From Planctomyces sp. (GTDB lineage Bacteria > Planctomycetota > Planctomycetia > Planctomycetales > Planctomycetaceae): DNA of 63,130 bases. Made by a program: the position numbers and the translations under genes. A model generated the notes under the pieces. That model saw only the letters and a program-made list of their open reading frames with translations. It did no database searches and had not been told where the DNA came from. Every line of letters starts with the position of its first letter. Position 1 is the first letter of the stretch. Shown here in pieces: positions 54,038 through 63,130 of the stretch. The stretch spans positions 1 to 63,130 of the forward strand of contig JAEUIH010000042.1 in NCBI GenBank assembly GCA_016795105.1, read 5' to 3'.

Positions 54038-56233
54038 ATGAACGTTAAACCGATTCTGGCTCTGGCTGGTTTGTTGATTGCATGGAGTCTGGTAGCGGAA
54101 GAACTTCCGGGACGATATGGCGTCAGTCGCTCCGGGCAAGCTGTGGCAAGCGAAGCAGCCGCTAGCGAAACTGGCGCAAATGAGAAGAACACAGGGGAGA
54201 CGACCTCTGATGAGAATGCCGTCTCGAAGCCTGCACTGGTGCGGCTTCAGTACAATCATCCGGGATTGGTCGTTGACCTCGGAGTGGGGCTTTGGGCATG
54301 GCCGTTGCCGATGGACTTTGATGGCGATGGGGATCTGGACCTCTGCGTGAACTGTCCGGACAAGCCTTACAACGGGGTGTACTTTTTCGAGAATGCAACC
54401 GGATCAACGGCTGAGAATCCGATGCCCGTATTTCGGCCAGGCCGGCGAATCAGTAAAGGACTGCAGAATGCTCAGGTGAGTTACCAGGCGGGTACGCCTG
54501 TGGTGATGACACCCGGACTGCTTCACACAGATTTCCTCACCAGTGGGCTTGATCAGAGCATTCCACTGCCGCTTCCTTCGAATGTTCATCCGAACCGGGT
54601 TCGGGCAAACATGTGGCGACTGGTCGACTATGACGGCGATGGGCTGGACGACTTGATCATCGGTGTTGGCGACTGGACAGACTATGGCTGGGACAACGCA
54701 TGGAATGCACAGGGACAATGGACGAATGGCCCGCTGCGTGGGCTTGTTTACCTTGCCCGCAACAAGGGAGGCCTGCCGGCTGGATCGTCAGATAAATCAA
54801 ACACGGGATTAAAGGCAGGATCGCCGACATCCGCAACTTATGAGACGCCTCGACTGCTTGAAGCGGGAGGCACACCGATTGAGGTCTTTGGATGGCCCTC
54901 ACCCAACTTTGGCGACTTCGATGCGGATGGTGATCTGGACCTGATCTGCGGTGAATTTCTGGATGGCTTCACCTGGTTTCGAAATCGGGGGACTCGTAGT
55001 GAGCCTGTCTACGAAGCGGGCATTCGTCTGCGACGAGGTGATGAACTGCCACTGGTGATGGACCTGCAGATGATCACACCCACAGCAATTGACTGGGACC
55101 TTGACCGAGACCTCGACCTGATCGTTGGTGACGAAGACGGCAGAGTCGCGTTTGTGCGGCACACCGGGGGATTGCATGCGGATGGGTCGCCAATATTTGA
55201 TGCACCGCTTTACTTCCGGCAGGAGGCCGAAGACCTCAAGTTTGGAGCACTGGCAACGCCTGTTGGTGTCGACTGGGACTCTGACGGGGACATGGACATT
55301 GTAAGTGGGAACACGGCTGGGTTGATTGGATTGTTCAGGAACATCAGTGGGCCGGGAGTCGAGTTTCCGAAGTGGGAAGCTCCGGTCCTTTTATCTGCAG
55401 GTGGGCAGACAATTCGGATTCAGGCTGGTCCGAATGGAAGCATTCAGGGACCATGCGAAGCAAAATGGGGATATACGACTTTGTCTGCCGCCGACTGGGA
55501 TCATGATGGACGCGTGGACCTTGTCGTGAATTCAATTCTTGGTCGAGTTCACTGGTATCGAAATGTTGGTACAGCGACTGAACCGGAGCTGGGACCTGCA
55601 GAGACAGTTGAAGTGGAATGGGAGGGGGCTCAGCCGGAACTTGCATACGGCTGGTTGAAGCCGGAGGGGAAGTCGTTGTTGACTCAGTGGCGCACAACGC
55701 CGGTTGTCGCGGACTGGAATCGTGACGGACTGAACGATCTGATCATGCTGGATCAGTCAGGATATCTGGCTTACTTTGAGCGATACCGTGACGAAAGTGA
55801 ATTGCGACTTCGTGCTCCTCGAAGGATTTTTCACGGGGAGAACTTCAGTGTGACCGATAGTCGCAATACGATCATCAATGATCAGCCGGGAGCGATTCAG
55901 CTCAACAATGGGCTTGCGGGAAAGAGCGGACGCAGGAAACTCACGATCGTAGACTGGGATCTGGATGGTCAGTCCGACATCCTTGTCAATGCTGCGAATG
56001 CCAGATTTCTGAGACAGACCGGAGTTCAGGATGGACGTGTGCAGATCCGTGACATGGGGCTGCTGGTTGATCAGAATATCGAGGGTCACGATGTCAGCCC
56101 GGCGATTGTCGACTTTGACGGCAATGGGATCCCGGACTTTTTGGGAGGAGCCGAAGATGGTCGCTTCTATTATCTTAAAAATCCGGCCGCGGGCCTGGAA
56201 CAAAATCCAGCCGCCGGGCGAGGAACACCCTGA
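54038..56233 (+). CDS. Exported FG-GAP/VCBS repeat protein
   Basis: This 731-residue secreted protein is predicted to fold as a beta-propeller or integrin-like repeat array. A signal peptide (NVKPILALAGLLIAWSLVAE) is followed by a Ser/Ala/Glu linker. Then come about nine calcium-type loops of D-x-D-x-D-G form, for example DFDGDGDLDLC, DYDGDGLDDLI, DWDSDGDMDIVSG and DWDLDGQSDILVN. AAGAGG 7-8 nt before the ATG at 54038 is the ribosome site. It precedes the DUF1549/DUF1553 gene by 25 bp, probably in one operon with that gene and the DUF1501 gene. Its binding partner is unknown. Confidence 0.9.
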   Translation: MNVKPILALAGLLIAWSLVAEELPGRYGVSRSGQAVASEAAASETGANEKNTGETTSDENAVSKPALVRLQYNHPGLVVDLGVGLWAWPLPMDFDGDGDLDLCVNCPDKPYNGVYFFENATGSTAENPMPVFRPGRRISKGLQNAQVSYQAGTPVVMTPGLLHTDFLTSGLDQSIPLPLPSNVHPNRVRANMWRLVDYDGDGLDDLIIGVGDWTDYGWDNAWNAQGQWTNGPLRGLVYLARNKGGLPAGSSDKSNTGLKAGSPTSATYETPRLLEAGGTPIEVFGWPSPNFGDFDADGDLDLICGEFLDGFTWFRNRGTRSEPVYEAGIRLRRGDELPLVMDLQMITPTAIDWDLDRDLDLIVGDEDGRVAFVRHTGGLHADGSPIFDAPLYFRQEAEDLKFGALATPVGVDWDSDGDMDIVSGNTAGLIGLFRNISGPGVEFPKWEAPVLLSAGGQTIRIQAGPNGSIQGPCEAKWGYTTLSAADWDHDGRVDLVVNSILGRVHWYRNVGTATEPELGPAETVEVEWEGAQPELAYGWLKPEGKSLLTQWRTTPVVADWNRDGLNDLIMLDQSGYLAYFERYRDESELRLRAPRRIFHGENFSVTDSRNTIINDQPGAIQLNNGLAGKSGRRKLTIVDWDLDGQSDILVNAANARFLRQTGVQDGRVQIRDMGLLVDQNIEGHDVSPAIVDFDGNGIPDFLGGAEDGRFYYLKNPAAGLEQNPAAGRGTP

Positions 56234-56258
56234 GCGGAATTCCATCATCCGATGGGGC

Positions 56259-59200
56259 GTGTCGTTCGTCGTTGCATGGATTATGTCTTTATCGGTTGCG
56301 GTACCTCTGACTGCAGACGAGGTGGACTATGAGCGTGAAATCCGTCCATTGCTCGCACAAAAATGTGCTGCGTGTCATGGGGCGCTGCGACAGGCCGGCA
56401 GATTGAGGCTCGACTACGGGGCTGCCATTCATCAAGGTGGAGAATCTGGTGCTGCGATTCTGCCAAAGCAGGCAGCGGAGAGTCTGATCCTTCAGAAAGT
56501 TTCGGCTGCCGATGATGGAGGAGACCGCATGCCTCCGGTGGGAGAAGGAGAACGTCTGAATGCAGCTCAGATTGAACTTCTGAAACGCTGGGTTGAAGCT
56601 GGTGCAACGTTTCCCGCCGACGAGGAGATTCCTTCAGATCCAGCTCAGTGGTGGTCTTATCAGAAAGTGGTGAGACCCGAAGTTCCGCACGTCAAGGACA
56701 ATCCGTGGGTCCGGACACCGATTGATGCGTTTATTGTTCAGAAACAACAGGAACACGGCATTTCTTATGGAGCTGACGCCCGCACAGAAACTGATGCGCG
56801 ACCAAAAACCGAGGCGCGACCAGAAACCGAAGCCAGGCCAGAGGTGTTGCTTCGTCGAGTCTATCTGGACCTGATCGGAGTCCCTCCGACGCGGGAGGAG
56901 TTGTTGAGTTACCTGGCGGATTCATCACCGGGTAAGTACGAACGTAAAGTTGATGAGTTGCTGTCGCGTCCCGAATACGGACAACGGTGGGGTCGGCACT
57001 GGATGGATGTTTGGAGATACAGCGACTGGTATGGAAGTCGAGGCATTAACGAGATCCGATATAGTCAGCGGCACATCTGGCGATGGCGTGACTGGATTGT
57101 GGAATCACTCAACGAAGACAAGCCATACAATCAAATGATCCTTGAGATGGTGGCTGGCGATGAGCTGGCTCCTGCGGATCCGAACGTGCTGCGTGCCACA
57201 GGATTCCTGGGGCGAAACTGGTACAAGTTTGATCGCAATGTGTGGATGTTTGAGACCGTTGAACAGACCAGTCAGGCGTTCCTTGGGATGACGATTCGAT
57301 GTGCTCGGTGTCACGACCACAAGTACGATCCGATTACTCAGGCGGAATACTATCAGTTTCGATCATTCTTCGAAGCACATGATGTGCGAACAGATCCCAT
57401 CTCCGGCAACCTGCTGACGGAGAAAGATGCGACGCTTGGCGAAGTCTTCAGGGAGGGTGTATCAAGAGTCTTTGACAAAGACCCCGGTGCTCCGACGTAT
57501 CTGTTTGCACGAGGAGACAACAGATATCCTGATACGACTCATACAATGACTCCGGCGGTTCCGGCGGTTTTGGGTGGAGCCATTGATGTCCGTCCTGTGG
57601 CACTACCGGTGGAAGCGTGGTATCCGCAGCTTCGTCCGGATGTGACGGCTGGCATGACAGCAAGTGCCGATCAAAAAGCTGATGACGCGAAGGCAGCCCT
57701 CGTCAAAGCCACTCAACAGATTCATCAGGCTGAAAACGCAGTGACTCAGCGGCTTGCCGAAGTCGATGTTGTTCATGAGCGTGTCGACGCGGACAGCTTC
57801 ATTCTGGACGACACGTTTGATGAAAAGTCTCCACACTGGCAGGTGTTGAACGGAGACTGGAAATGGAACGATGGCCGATTGACTCAATCCTCGGTCACAA
57901 GTTTCGCCACAATTGTGGCTTCGCCCATTCTTCCAGCGAATTTCAAGGCGCGTGTTCGTTATCGAACTCTGGCGCCGGGATCCTATCGGTCTGTCGGTCT
58001 GAGTTTTGACTATATTGACCAGGGTAACTCTCAGGATGTCTATACGAGCACCGGAGATTCCGCTCAGAGTGTTCAGGCATTTCATCGACTCAATGGTCAG
58101 CAGCACTATCCTGCGGCTGGCATTGTGCCTGTGCAGCTGAAGACGGGAGATGAAACGGTTGTTGAGATTACAGTACGAGAGCAGAACCTGACGATTCATT
58201 TAAATGGAGTTGAGAAGCTTTCCTATGTGATGCCAACTCCAAGGCGCGAAGGGAAATTTGCACTTTGGGTTCATCAGGGCAGTGCAGAGTTTCTCGATGT
58301 TCAGGTTTCCTCTTTAATTCCAACGATTGAAGATCTGCAGGCTGCGGTGAGATCTGCGAAGAGTGCAGCAGAGATTGCATCAGCTCGAGTACATGTTGCC
58401 GAAGCGGAAGCTGATTCCATTCGAAAACGAATCAGTGCGGAACGGGCAAAGTATGGATTGAGTCCCGTTGAACACTATCCTGAACTCGCAGTTGAGGCTG
58501 CTCGCGCTGAGAAGCAGATTCAAATTGCCAAAGTCCGGGAAGAACTGATTGCAGCTGAACATCACCTGACCGAAGTGCAGCGCAAACGCGAGACGCAGGG
58601 TCAGGGCGAGGTGCAGAACGCGGTCGGATCGACGTCGCCTGTTGATGCAGAGAGGGTTGATCCTGAGAAGGTTGATGCAGAGAAGAAGGTGAGTGAGATT
58701 CGTGACAGAATCTCCAGTCTGGAGTCAGAGCGGGAATCCTCCGGGAGTGAGTATGCACCTCTGGGCACGACCTATCCGCAGACATCTTCCGGTCGCCGGC
58801 TCGCGCTGGCGCGATGGATCAGTAGCTCGGAAAATCCAAGGACAGCCCGCATCGCTGTGAACCACATCTGGCTGAGGCATTTCGGAGAAGCGTTGGTACC
58901 AACGGTTGCGAACTTTGGACTCAATGGGGCGAAGCCGAGTCATCCGGAGTTGCTCGACTGGCTGTCGGCTGAGTTTGTTGAGAATGGCTGGAGTATGAAG
59001 GCTCTGCATCGGATGATTGTGGTTTCCTCTGTGTATCGACAGTCGACTGCTGCGGCATCTCCGGAATTCGCGGTGTCGGATTTTTCGAACCGCTGGTTGT
59101 GGCGGATGAACTCGCGAAGGATGGAGGCAGAAGTTGTTCGGGATTCGATCCTGCATGTAGCAGGGAAACTCGACGTGTCGATGAATGGTCCTGAGATTCC

Positions 59201-59699
59201 GGAAACAGAAGTGCAGAATGTCCTGAGGCGAAGTTTGTACTTCAGGAATACGCCGAATGAAAAATCGATACTACTGGAAAGCTTTGATGTCGCGAATCCG
59301 AATGAGTGTTATCGGCGACAGGAAAGTGTGATTCCTCAGCAGGCCCTGACGATGATGAATAGTGGCCTTGCGATTGATGCTGCTCGAAGCCTGGCAGAAA
59401 GCCTGACTGCGAGATCAGCGACAAAATCAGCGGTAGAAGAAGGGTTGGCAGGGGATGCAGGTTTCATTCGTCTGGCATTTGAGACGGTCCTGAGTCGACC
59501 GCCATCGAACGAGGAGACTGCATTGTGTGCGGAGTTTCTGAGCGAAACCGCGAACAGTTTGGGGACGCCTTCAGGTGACGTGTTTCCAGCGGGACAGCAG
59601 ACGGCTCAGCGCCAGCCAGCATCGGACCCGCAGCAGCGAGCTCGTGAGAATCTGGTGATTGTCTTGTTGAGTCACAACGATTTTGTCACGATTCGCTGA
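56259..59699 (+). CDS. Planctomycete cytochrome with DUF1549, LamG-like insert and DUF1553
   Basis: This 1146-residue exported protein has, in order: a signal peptide (FVVAWIMSLSVAVPLTA); PSCyt1 with heme motif CAACH (36-40) and RMPPVGEGE; DUF1549 with LLRRVYLDLIGVPPTREE and a second heme motif in RCARCHDHKYDP; a beta-sandwich like the 3-keto-disaccharide hydrolase/LamG fold (ILDDTFDEKSPHWQV, KFALWVHQGSAEFLDVQVSS); an Ala/Glu coiled coil (about 750-900); and DUF1553 with ARIAVNHIWLRHFGEAL and MNSRRMEAEVVRDSILHVAG. The start is uncertain. GTG 56259 is the simplest choice after the previous stop; ATG 56157 has GGAGGAG upstream but overlaps the preceding gene by 77 bp. Confidence 0.88.
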   Translation: MSFVVAWIMSLSVAVPLTADEVDYEREIRPLLAQKCAACHGALRQAGRLRLDYGAAIHQGGESGAAILPKQAAESLILQKVSAADDGGDRMPPVGEGERLNAAQIELLKRWVEAGATFPADEEIPSDPAQWWSYQKVVRPEVPHVKDNPWVRTPIDAFIVQKQQEHGISYGADARTETDARPKTEARPETEARPEVLLRRVYLDLIGVPPTREELLSYLADSSPGKYERKVDELLSRPEYGQRWGRHWMDVWRYSDWYGSRGINEIRYSQRHIWRWRDWIVESLNEDKPYNQMILEMVAGDELAPADPNVLRATGFLGRNWYKFDRNVWMFETVEQTSQAFLGMTIRCARCHDHKYDPITQAEYYQFRSFFEAHDVRTDPISGNLLTEKDATLGEVFREGVSRVFDKDPGAPTYLFARGDNRYPDTTHTMTPAVPAVLGGAIDVRPVALPVEAWYPQLRPDVTAGMTASADQKADDAKAALVKATQQIHQAENAVTQRLAEVDVVHERVDADSFILDDTFDEKSPHWQVLNGDWKWNDGRLTQSSVTSFATIVASPILPANFKARVRYRTLAPGSYRSVGLSFDYIDQGNSQDVYTSTGDSAQSVQAFHRLNGQQHYPAAGIVPVQLKTGDETVVEITVREQNLTIHLNGVEKLSYVMPTPRREGKFALWVHQGSAEFLDVQVSSLIPTIEDLQAAVRSAKSAAEIASARVHVAEAEADSIRKRISAERAKYGLSPVEHYPELAVEAARAEKQIQIAKVREELIAAEHHLTEVQRKRETQGQGEVQNAVGSTSPVDAERVDPEKVDAEKKVSEIRDRISSLESERESSGSEYAPLGTTYPQTSSGRRLALARWISSSENPRTARIAVNHIWLRHFGEALVPTVANFGLNGAKPSHPELLDWLSAEFVENGWSMKALHRMIVVSSVYRQSTAAASPEFAVSDFSNRWLWRMNSRRMEAEVVRDSILHVAGKLDVSMNGPEIPETEVQNVLRRSLYFRNTPNEKSILLESFDVANPNECYRRQESVIPQQALTMMNSGLAIDAARSLAESLTARSATKSAVEEGLAGDAGFIRLAFETVLSRPPSNEETALCAEFLSETANSLGTPSGDVFPAGQQTAQRQPASDPQQRARENLVIVLLSHNDFVTIR
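56787..56840 (+). repeat. Three 18-bp coding repeats (ETDARP, KTEARP, ETEARP)
   Basis: Three tandem 18-mers encode six-residue units between PSCyt1 and DUF1549 of the cytochrome protein. They form a flexible, charged linker whose length could vary in frame. Confidence 0.85.
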
Positions 59700-59737
59700 C
59701 GATCCGCGTGAACCTGTTTTGTATTGGAGTTGCGTCT

Positions 59738-61207
59738 GTGAATGAATTCAATTGTCAGCGGATCAATCGAAGAACATCGCTCGCCGACCTTGGAATGGGC
59801 TTCACGGGGATGGCGTTGGGAGCAATGCTGGCGAACGATGGCATTGTACGCGCCTCCGATGGTGCTCGAATCTTGCCAGGCGGACATCCAGGATCGCTCG
59901 TCGGAAACCGACTTCCGGCAGCAAAGAGTGTGATCTGGTACTTCATGCTGGGGGGAACAAGTCATCTCGAAAGTTTCGACCATAAGCCAGCGATTAACCG
60001 GTATGCTGGACTGACGATTGATGAATCTCCATATCGTTCTTCGGTTCTGGATTCTCCTTACTATCGAAAGAACGTGAGAGACTTTGCAGGGACTCCTCGT
60101 GCCCTGATGGCAAAGTTGTATCCGCTGCAGATTGGTTTTCAGCGACGCGGTGAGAGTGGTATAGAGGTCAGTGACTGGTGGCCACATGTCGGTGGATGTG
60201 TCGATGACCTCGCGATCGTAAAGTCGATGTGGACGACAGACAACGACCATGCAGCCCAGCTTCAATTTCACACAGGGCGTCACATCTTTGACGGATTTCA
60301 TCCATCGATCGGATCATGGGTTCATTATGGGCTTGGGTCGCTGAATGACAACCTTCCGCAGTTTGTTGTAATGGGCGGAGGTCCGGGAGATTGCTGTGGA
60401 GGTGTTGGTGCTCACAGCGCGAGTTATCTCGGACCGGAGCATACCGGGATTAATCTGTCACTCGATCCGGCAAATCCACTGGCATTCGGTACCCCCGGCG
60501 AGACTGTGCTCAGAAGTGAACGCGAACAGCAGCTGGAATTACTGCGCAGGCTGAACCGTGTTGCCGGAGTTGAGTATCCGAATGATCCAGCAATGCGAGC
60601 TCGAATCCAAAGTTACGAGCTGGCGTTTCGAATGCAGATGTCGGTTCCTGAGGTCGTGCGGCTGAGTGATGAAACCCAGGCGACTCAGGAATTGTATGGT
60701 CTGAATGAGTCGGCCACAGAGCGAGTTGGACGATTCAGTCTTGCGGCGCGGCGGCTGGTGGAACGAGGTGTTCGATTTGTGCAGATCTATGACGATGGCT
60801 GGGATGCGCATACCCAGCTCCACAAGAATCACACAACACGATGTCAGGCTGTCGACAAGCCGATCGCGGGACTACTAAAAGATTTGAAACAGCGAGGGCT
60901 TCTCGACGAGACGATTGTCGTCTGGGCAACGGAGTTTGGACGTACGCCGGGAGCAGAGCAGTCTGATGGGCGCGACCATCATCCATATGGTTTCACAGTG
61001 TGGATGGCGGGAGGTGGAATCAAAGGCGGGATTGTGCATGGAGCAACCGATGAAATTGGCTTTCATGCGGTTGAAGATCGCCACTATGTGACTGACATCC
61101 ACGCCACGTTATTGCATCAGCTGGGGTTAGATCATCGCCAGATGGAATACCCCGGCCACAAGCGACTCGAAATCGACTTCGGCACCCCCATCACAGCCAT
61201 CCTGTAA
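59738..61207 (+). CDS. DUF1501 protein with possible Tat signal
   Basis: This is the usual partner of DUF1549/DUF1553 proteins and belongs to the alkaline-phosphatase/sulfatase-like superfamily. The N-terminus QRINRRTSLADLGMGFTGMALGA carries a twin-Arg and a hydrophobic run, compatible with Tat export. Characteristic stretches are SVIWYFMLGGTSHLESFDHK, YPLQIGFQRRG, HAAQLQFHTGRHIFDGFHPS, VVWATEFGRTPG and GRDHHPYGFTVWMAGGG. They supply the His/Asp metal ligands of the fold; the physiological substrate is not known. GTG 59738 is preferred because GGAG lies 8 nt before it; a GTG at 59708 adds ten residues. The R5 array begins 2 bp after the stop. Confidence 0.93.
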   Translation: MNEFNCQRINRRTSLADLGMGFTGMALGAMLANDGIVRASDGARILPGGHPGSLVGNRLPAAKSVIWYFMLGGTSHLESFDHKPAINRYAGLTIDESPYRSSVLDSPYYRKNVRDFAGTPRALMAKLYPLQIGFQRRGESGIEVSDWWPHVGGCVDDLAIVKSMWTTDNDHAAQLQFHTGRHIFDGFHPSIGSWVHYGLGSLNDNLPQFVVMGGGPGDCCGGVGAHSASYLGPEHTGINLSLDPANPLAFGTPGETVLRSEREQQLELLRRLNRVAGVEYPNDPAMRARIQSYELAFRMQMSVPEVVRLSDETQATQELYGLNESATERVGRFSLAARRLVERGVRFVQIYDDGWDAHTQLHKNHTTRCQAVDKPIAGLLKDLKQRGLLDETIVVWATEFGRTPGAEQSDGRDHHPYGFTVWMAGGGIKGGIVHGATDEIGFHAVEDRHYVTDIHATLLHQLGLDHRQMEYPGHKRLEIDFGTPITAIL

Positions 61208-61208
61208 C

Positions 61209-61424
61209 ATGTAGGATGGGCATTCCTGCAAATGTAGGATGGGCATTCCTGCCCGTCACCAAATGTAGGATGGGCATTCCTGCCCGTCACCAAATGTAGG
61301 ATGGGCATTCCTGCCCGTCGCAAATGTAGGATGGGCATTCCTGCCCGTCGCGATCGCAGGAACGGCGCGCAGGAGTGTGCTCGGGGAGGGGAGGGGCGGG
61401 CTCGGGCAGGAATGCCCAAGCTAC
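61209..61424. repeat. R5 array: five direct copies and one inverted copy
   Basis: Copies of GTAGGATGGGCATTCCTG start near 61210, 61233, 61264, 61295 and 61325 (spacing 23, 31, 31 and 30 bp). An inverted copy, GGGCAGGAATGCCCAAGCTA, lies at 61405-61424 after a G-rich stretch. The first copy lacks CCCGTC. Copies carry the GGGCA-TTCC-TGCCC hairpin. It fills the 324 bp between two coding regions, with no other gene seen. Confidence 0.92.
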
Positions 61425-61531
61425 ATTTGCTTTTCTTAGACAATTTTTTGGGTGAAGAGGTTCTTTGGAGGGTGATGTGGGCGCAATGAACGCATAAACG
61501 CATTGTTTGTCAGAAACTGAGAGTCGGACAT

Positions 61532-63028
61532 ATGTCGCGAATGAACAAGAAACAGCTGATGTTCAGTATTTTAGCGGTCTGTTCATTGGGGCTGCACAGC
61601 ACTGTGGTTGCTGATGAGAATGCAGCGACTGTGAGCCAATACGCGAGGCAGATCAACGAGCATTTTGGGAAGGGCGTAACGCCTGAGACCAATGCTGTGG
61701 TGGCCGTATATCAGGCGTTTGGACCTCATCCGGAAAACGCGAATCTGCCGCCTGCGTTCTTTAGGGAACTGGGTATCCCAATTCCTCCCGAAGAGGGTAA
61801 CTATTTCAAAGTGAAGCTTGAGGGTATGCCATCCGAGGAGTTCAACGGGCAGATGGATGCTGCCATGGAAAAGCCATGGACGCGGGAACAGTTGCCGAAG
61901 ATGGCCGAGTGGATAGAGAAGAACGCGGAGCCGGTTCGGATTTTGACCGACGGGCTCGATCGACCGCATTGGTATTCGCCAATGATTCCTCCGGATTCCG
62001 TTGATGGTGAGCAGGGCACATTGGCTCATGTGTTGTTACCTGCGGTTCAGCAGCTGCGAGCTGTTGCGAGAATGTTGTCATGTCGTGCTATGCTGCATGC
62101 CGGTGAAGGACGGCATGAGGCTGCGATGCGAGATGTTCTGTTGATACATAAACTGGGACGCAGGTCGGGTGAAGGAACCTGCCTGATTGAACATCTGGTT
62201 GGATGTGCGATTCAGGCGATTGCCACGGACCGAACCATTGCATTGACTCGACATCATCGACTGGAACTGGATGCGCTTCAGCGAATTCGGGCCGAGTTTG
62301 ATCGACTGCCGCCTGTGCCGAAGTTGCAGAGTCAGGTTTCTGTCACCGAGCGAGCAATGGTTCTGGAGCTGATCGATCTGATGGAATCCGGGCGGTACGA
62401 ACTGCTTGGACTGTATTCGAATGAGCCACCAGAGAAATCTGCAGAACTGATGCTTTCACTGATTGACTATAGTGTTGTGCGTCGTCGTGTGTTCGATGAG
62501 TTTTCAGAATTCAGTGAGATCATGCTGACAGAGTCGATTATGGATAAGTCGAAGCTGATTGCGAGTTTTCGCACACGCTGTGAAACGGAAGCTCAACTCA
62601 GCATTGAGTCCCTGGCCCGTAATTACCTGCAGGAGCGTACGATTTCAGGGGCATTGAGTGGCATGGCAGGTGACTATGTGACGACCCAGACTGTCCTGCC
62701 GCTTTCGCAGGGCCTGGTTGCCAATCACCGAACGGTTGCTCGGGATCAACTACTGAAAACTATGTTTGCCCTGGAAGTCTATGAACGCCGAAACGGCCGC
62801 TACCCGGATTCACTTTCGGACATTGTCCCGTCGGTGCTGGCGGAACCTGCGATTGATCCATGCAGTGGTGAAGAGCTGCGATATCAGCAGACATCAACTG
62901 GATATCGGCTGTACAGTCTCGGTGAGAACTGCCGTGATGACGCCGGTCAGACGTTTGGAGAGACTCCTTCTGGAGACGACCTGATCGTAAGAATGGACCG
63001 AACAACGGCGACTGCCTCCTCTCCGTAG
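61532..63028 (+). CDS. Exported protein with pseudopilin-like C-terminal segment
   Basis: This 498-residue secreted protein starts with a signal peptide (MNKKQLMFSILAVCSLGLHS). The middle is helical, with repeated His/Arg/Glu helices (RMLSCRAMLHAGEGRHEAAM). The C-terminal part resembles GspG-type pseudopilin tails found in planctomycete proteins: KTMFALEVYERRNGRYPDS, LSDIVPSVLAEPAIDPCSGE, YQQTSTGYRLYSLGENCRDD. Its function is unknown, and it may belong to a group of secreted structural proteins. ATG 61532 and 61541 are both possible. The TAG stop is part of the next R5 copy. It appears monocistronic. Confidence 0.82.
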   Translation: MSRMNKKQLMFSILAVCSLGLHSTVVADENAATVSQYARQINEHFGKGVTPETNAVVAVYQAFGPHPENANLPPAFFRELGIPIPPEEGNYFKVKLEGMPSEEFNGQMDAAMEKPWTREQLPKMAEWIEKNAEPVRILTDGLDRPHWYSPMIPPDSVDGEQGTLAHVLLPAVQQLRAVARMLSCRAMLHAGEGRHEAAMRDVLLIHKLGRRSGEGTCLIEHLVGCAIQAIATDRTIALTRHHRLELDALQRIRAEFDRLPPVPKLQSQVSVTERAMVLELIDLMESGRYELLGLYSNEPPEKSAELMLSLIDYSVVRRRVFDEFSEFSEIMLTESIMDKSKLIASFRTRCETEAQLSIESLARNYLQERTISGALSGMAGDYVTTQTVLPLSQGLVANHRTVARDQLLKTMFALEVYERRNGRYPDSLSDIVPSVLAEPAIDPCSGEELRYQQTSTGYRLYSLGENCRDDAGQTFGETPSGDDLIVRMDRTTATASSP

Positions 63029-63074
63029 GATGGGCATTCCTGCCCGTCACAAGTGTAGGATGGGCATTCCTGCC
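63025..63074. repeat. Two direct R5 copies supplying a stop codon
   Basis: GTAGGATGGGCATTCCTGCC at 63025 and TGTAGGATGGGCATTCCTGC at 63054 are direct copies. The TAG of the first is the stop codon of the preceding gene. The rest of the window to 63130 shows nothing recognisable. Confidence 0.88.
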
Positions 63075-63130
63075 TGAGTGTTACCCACATTTTTTTTCCG
63101 CGAGATTTGCCCCTCTGACGATTAGCATCA

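Noticed and set aside
56031-56258. N-terminal extension of the large DUF1549 cytochrome protein
   Set aside because: It overlaps the FG-GAP gene in another frame by 200 bp and would bury the signal peptide.
61209-61424. CRISPR array
   Set aside because: Repeats are 23-31 bp apart with little or no unique spacer, one copy is inverted, and there are no cas genes. It is the dispersed R5 family.

Overview
The window looks like a chromosomal segment of a planctomycete (Planctomycetota, Planctomycetaceae-like). The main signs are secreted DUF1549/DUF1553 cytochrome proteins, a DUF1501 protein, FG-GAP/VCBS and ASPIC/UnbV proteins, a pre-peptidase C-terminal (PPC) protein, many non-ATG or SD-poor starts, and heavy seeding of the spaces between genes with several families of short palindromic repeats. 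No rRNA, tRNA, CRISPR array, prophage or transposase gene was seen. Housekeeping genes (purL, trpC, tyrS, rny, tilS) are scattered along it, so this is ordinary chromosome rather than an island.

Layout. 1-5.3 kb (minus): a TPR protein, an ExbB/TolQ channel subunit and a family-2 glycosyltransferase that runs off the left edge. 5.5-7.3 kb (plus): a secreted gamma-glutamyltransferase. 7.4-14 kb (minus): a compact set of transglutaminase, ExbD, a TonB-like protein whose C-terminus is an alpha/alpha-toroid, and an ASPIC/FG-GAP lipoprotein. 14.2-19 kb (plus): an unknown protein, a degenerate M14-peptidase-like lipoprotein, and a two-gene amino-sugar module (DegT aminotransferase plus an acetyltransferase/ketoisomerase fusion). 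19-26.6 kb: purL, a phosphatase-cytochrome fusion, larE, a YbjN-like protein, a Nudix protein and trpC. 26.8-43 kb: a CPBP membrane protease carrying a 30-unit 9-bp repeat, tyrS, a 1334-residue unknown, a GntP permease, rny, tilS, an MFS transporter, a solitary DNA methyltransferase and a small membrane protein. 43.3-63 kb: a dimethylformamidase-like protein and two clusters of secreted planctomycete cytochrome, PPC, FG-GAP and DUF1501 proteins, with an aldo/keto reductase and a pseudopilin-like protein.

The most interesting candidate system is at 9242-12126. There an ExbD subunit overlaps by 4 bp a protein with a TonB-type S-xxx-H transmembrane helix and a Pro/acidic periplasmic linker, but an alpha/alpha-toroid in place of the TonB C-terminal fold. 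This suggests a proton-motive-force-driven envelope machine with an unusual effector, linked to a secreted transglutaminase. The second theme is repeats. At least five dispersed palindromic families sit at gene ends, supply stop codons (tilS, gntP, the last gene), form leaders a near-constant distance before two start codons, and in one case lie in frame inside a coding region.

Functions are read from motifs and family knowledge; no database search was possible.
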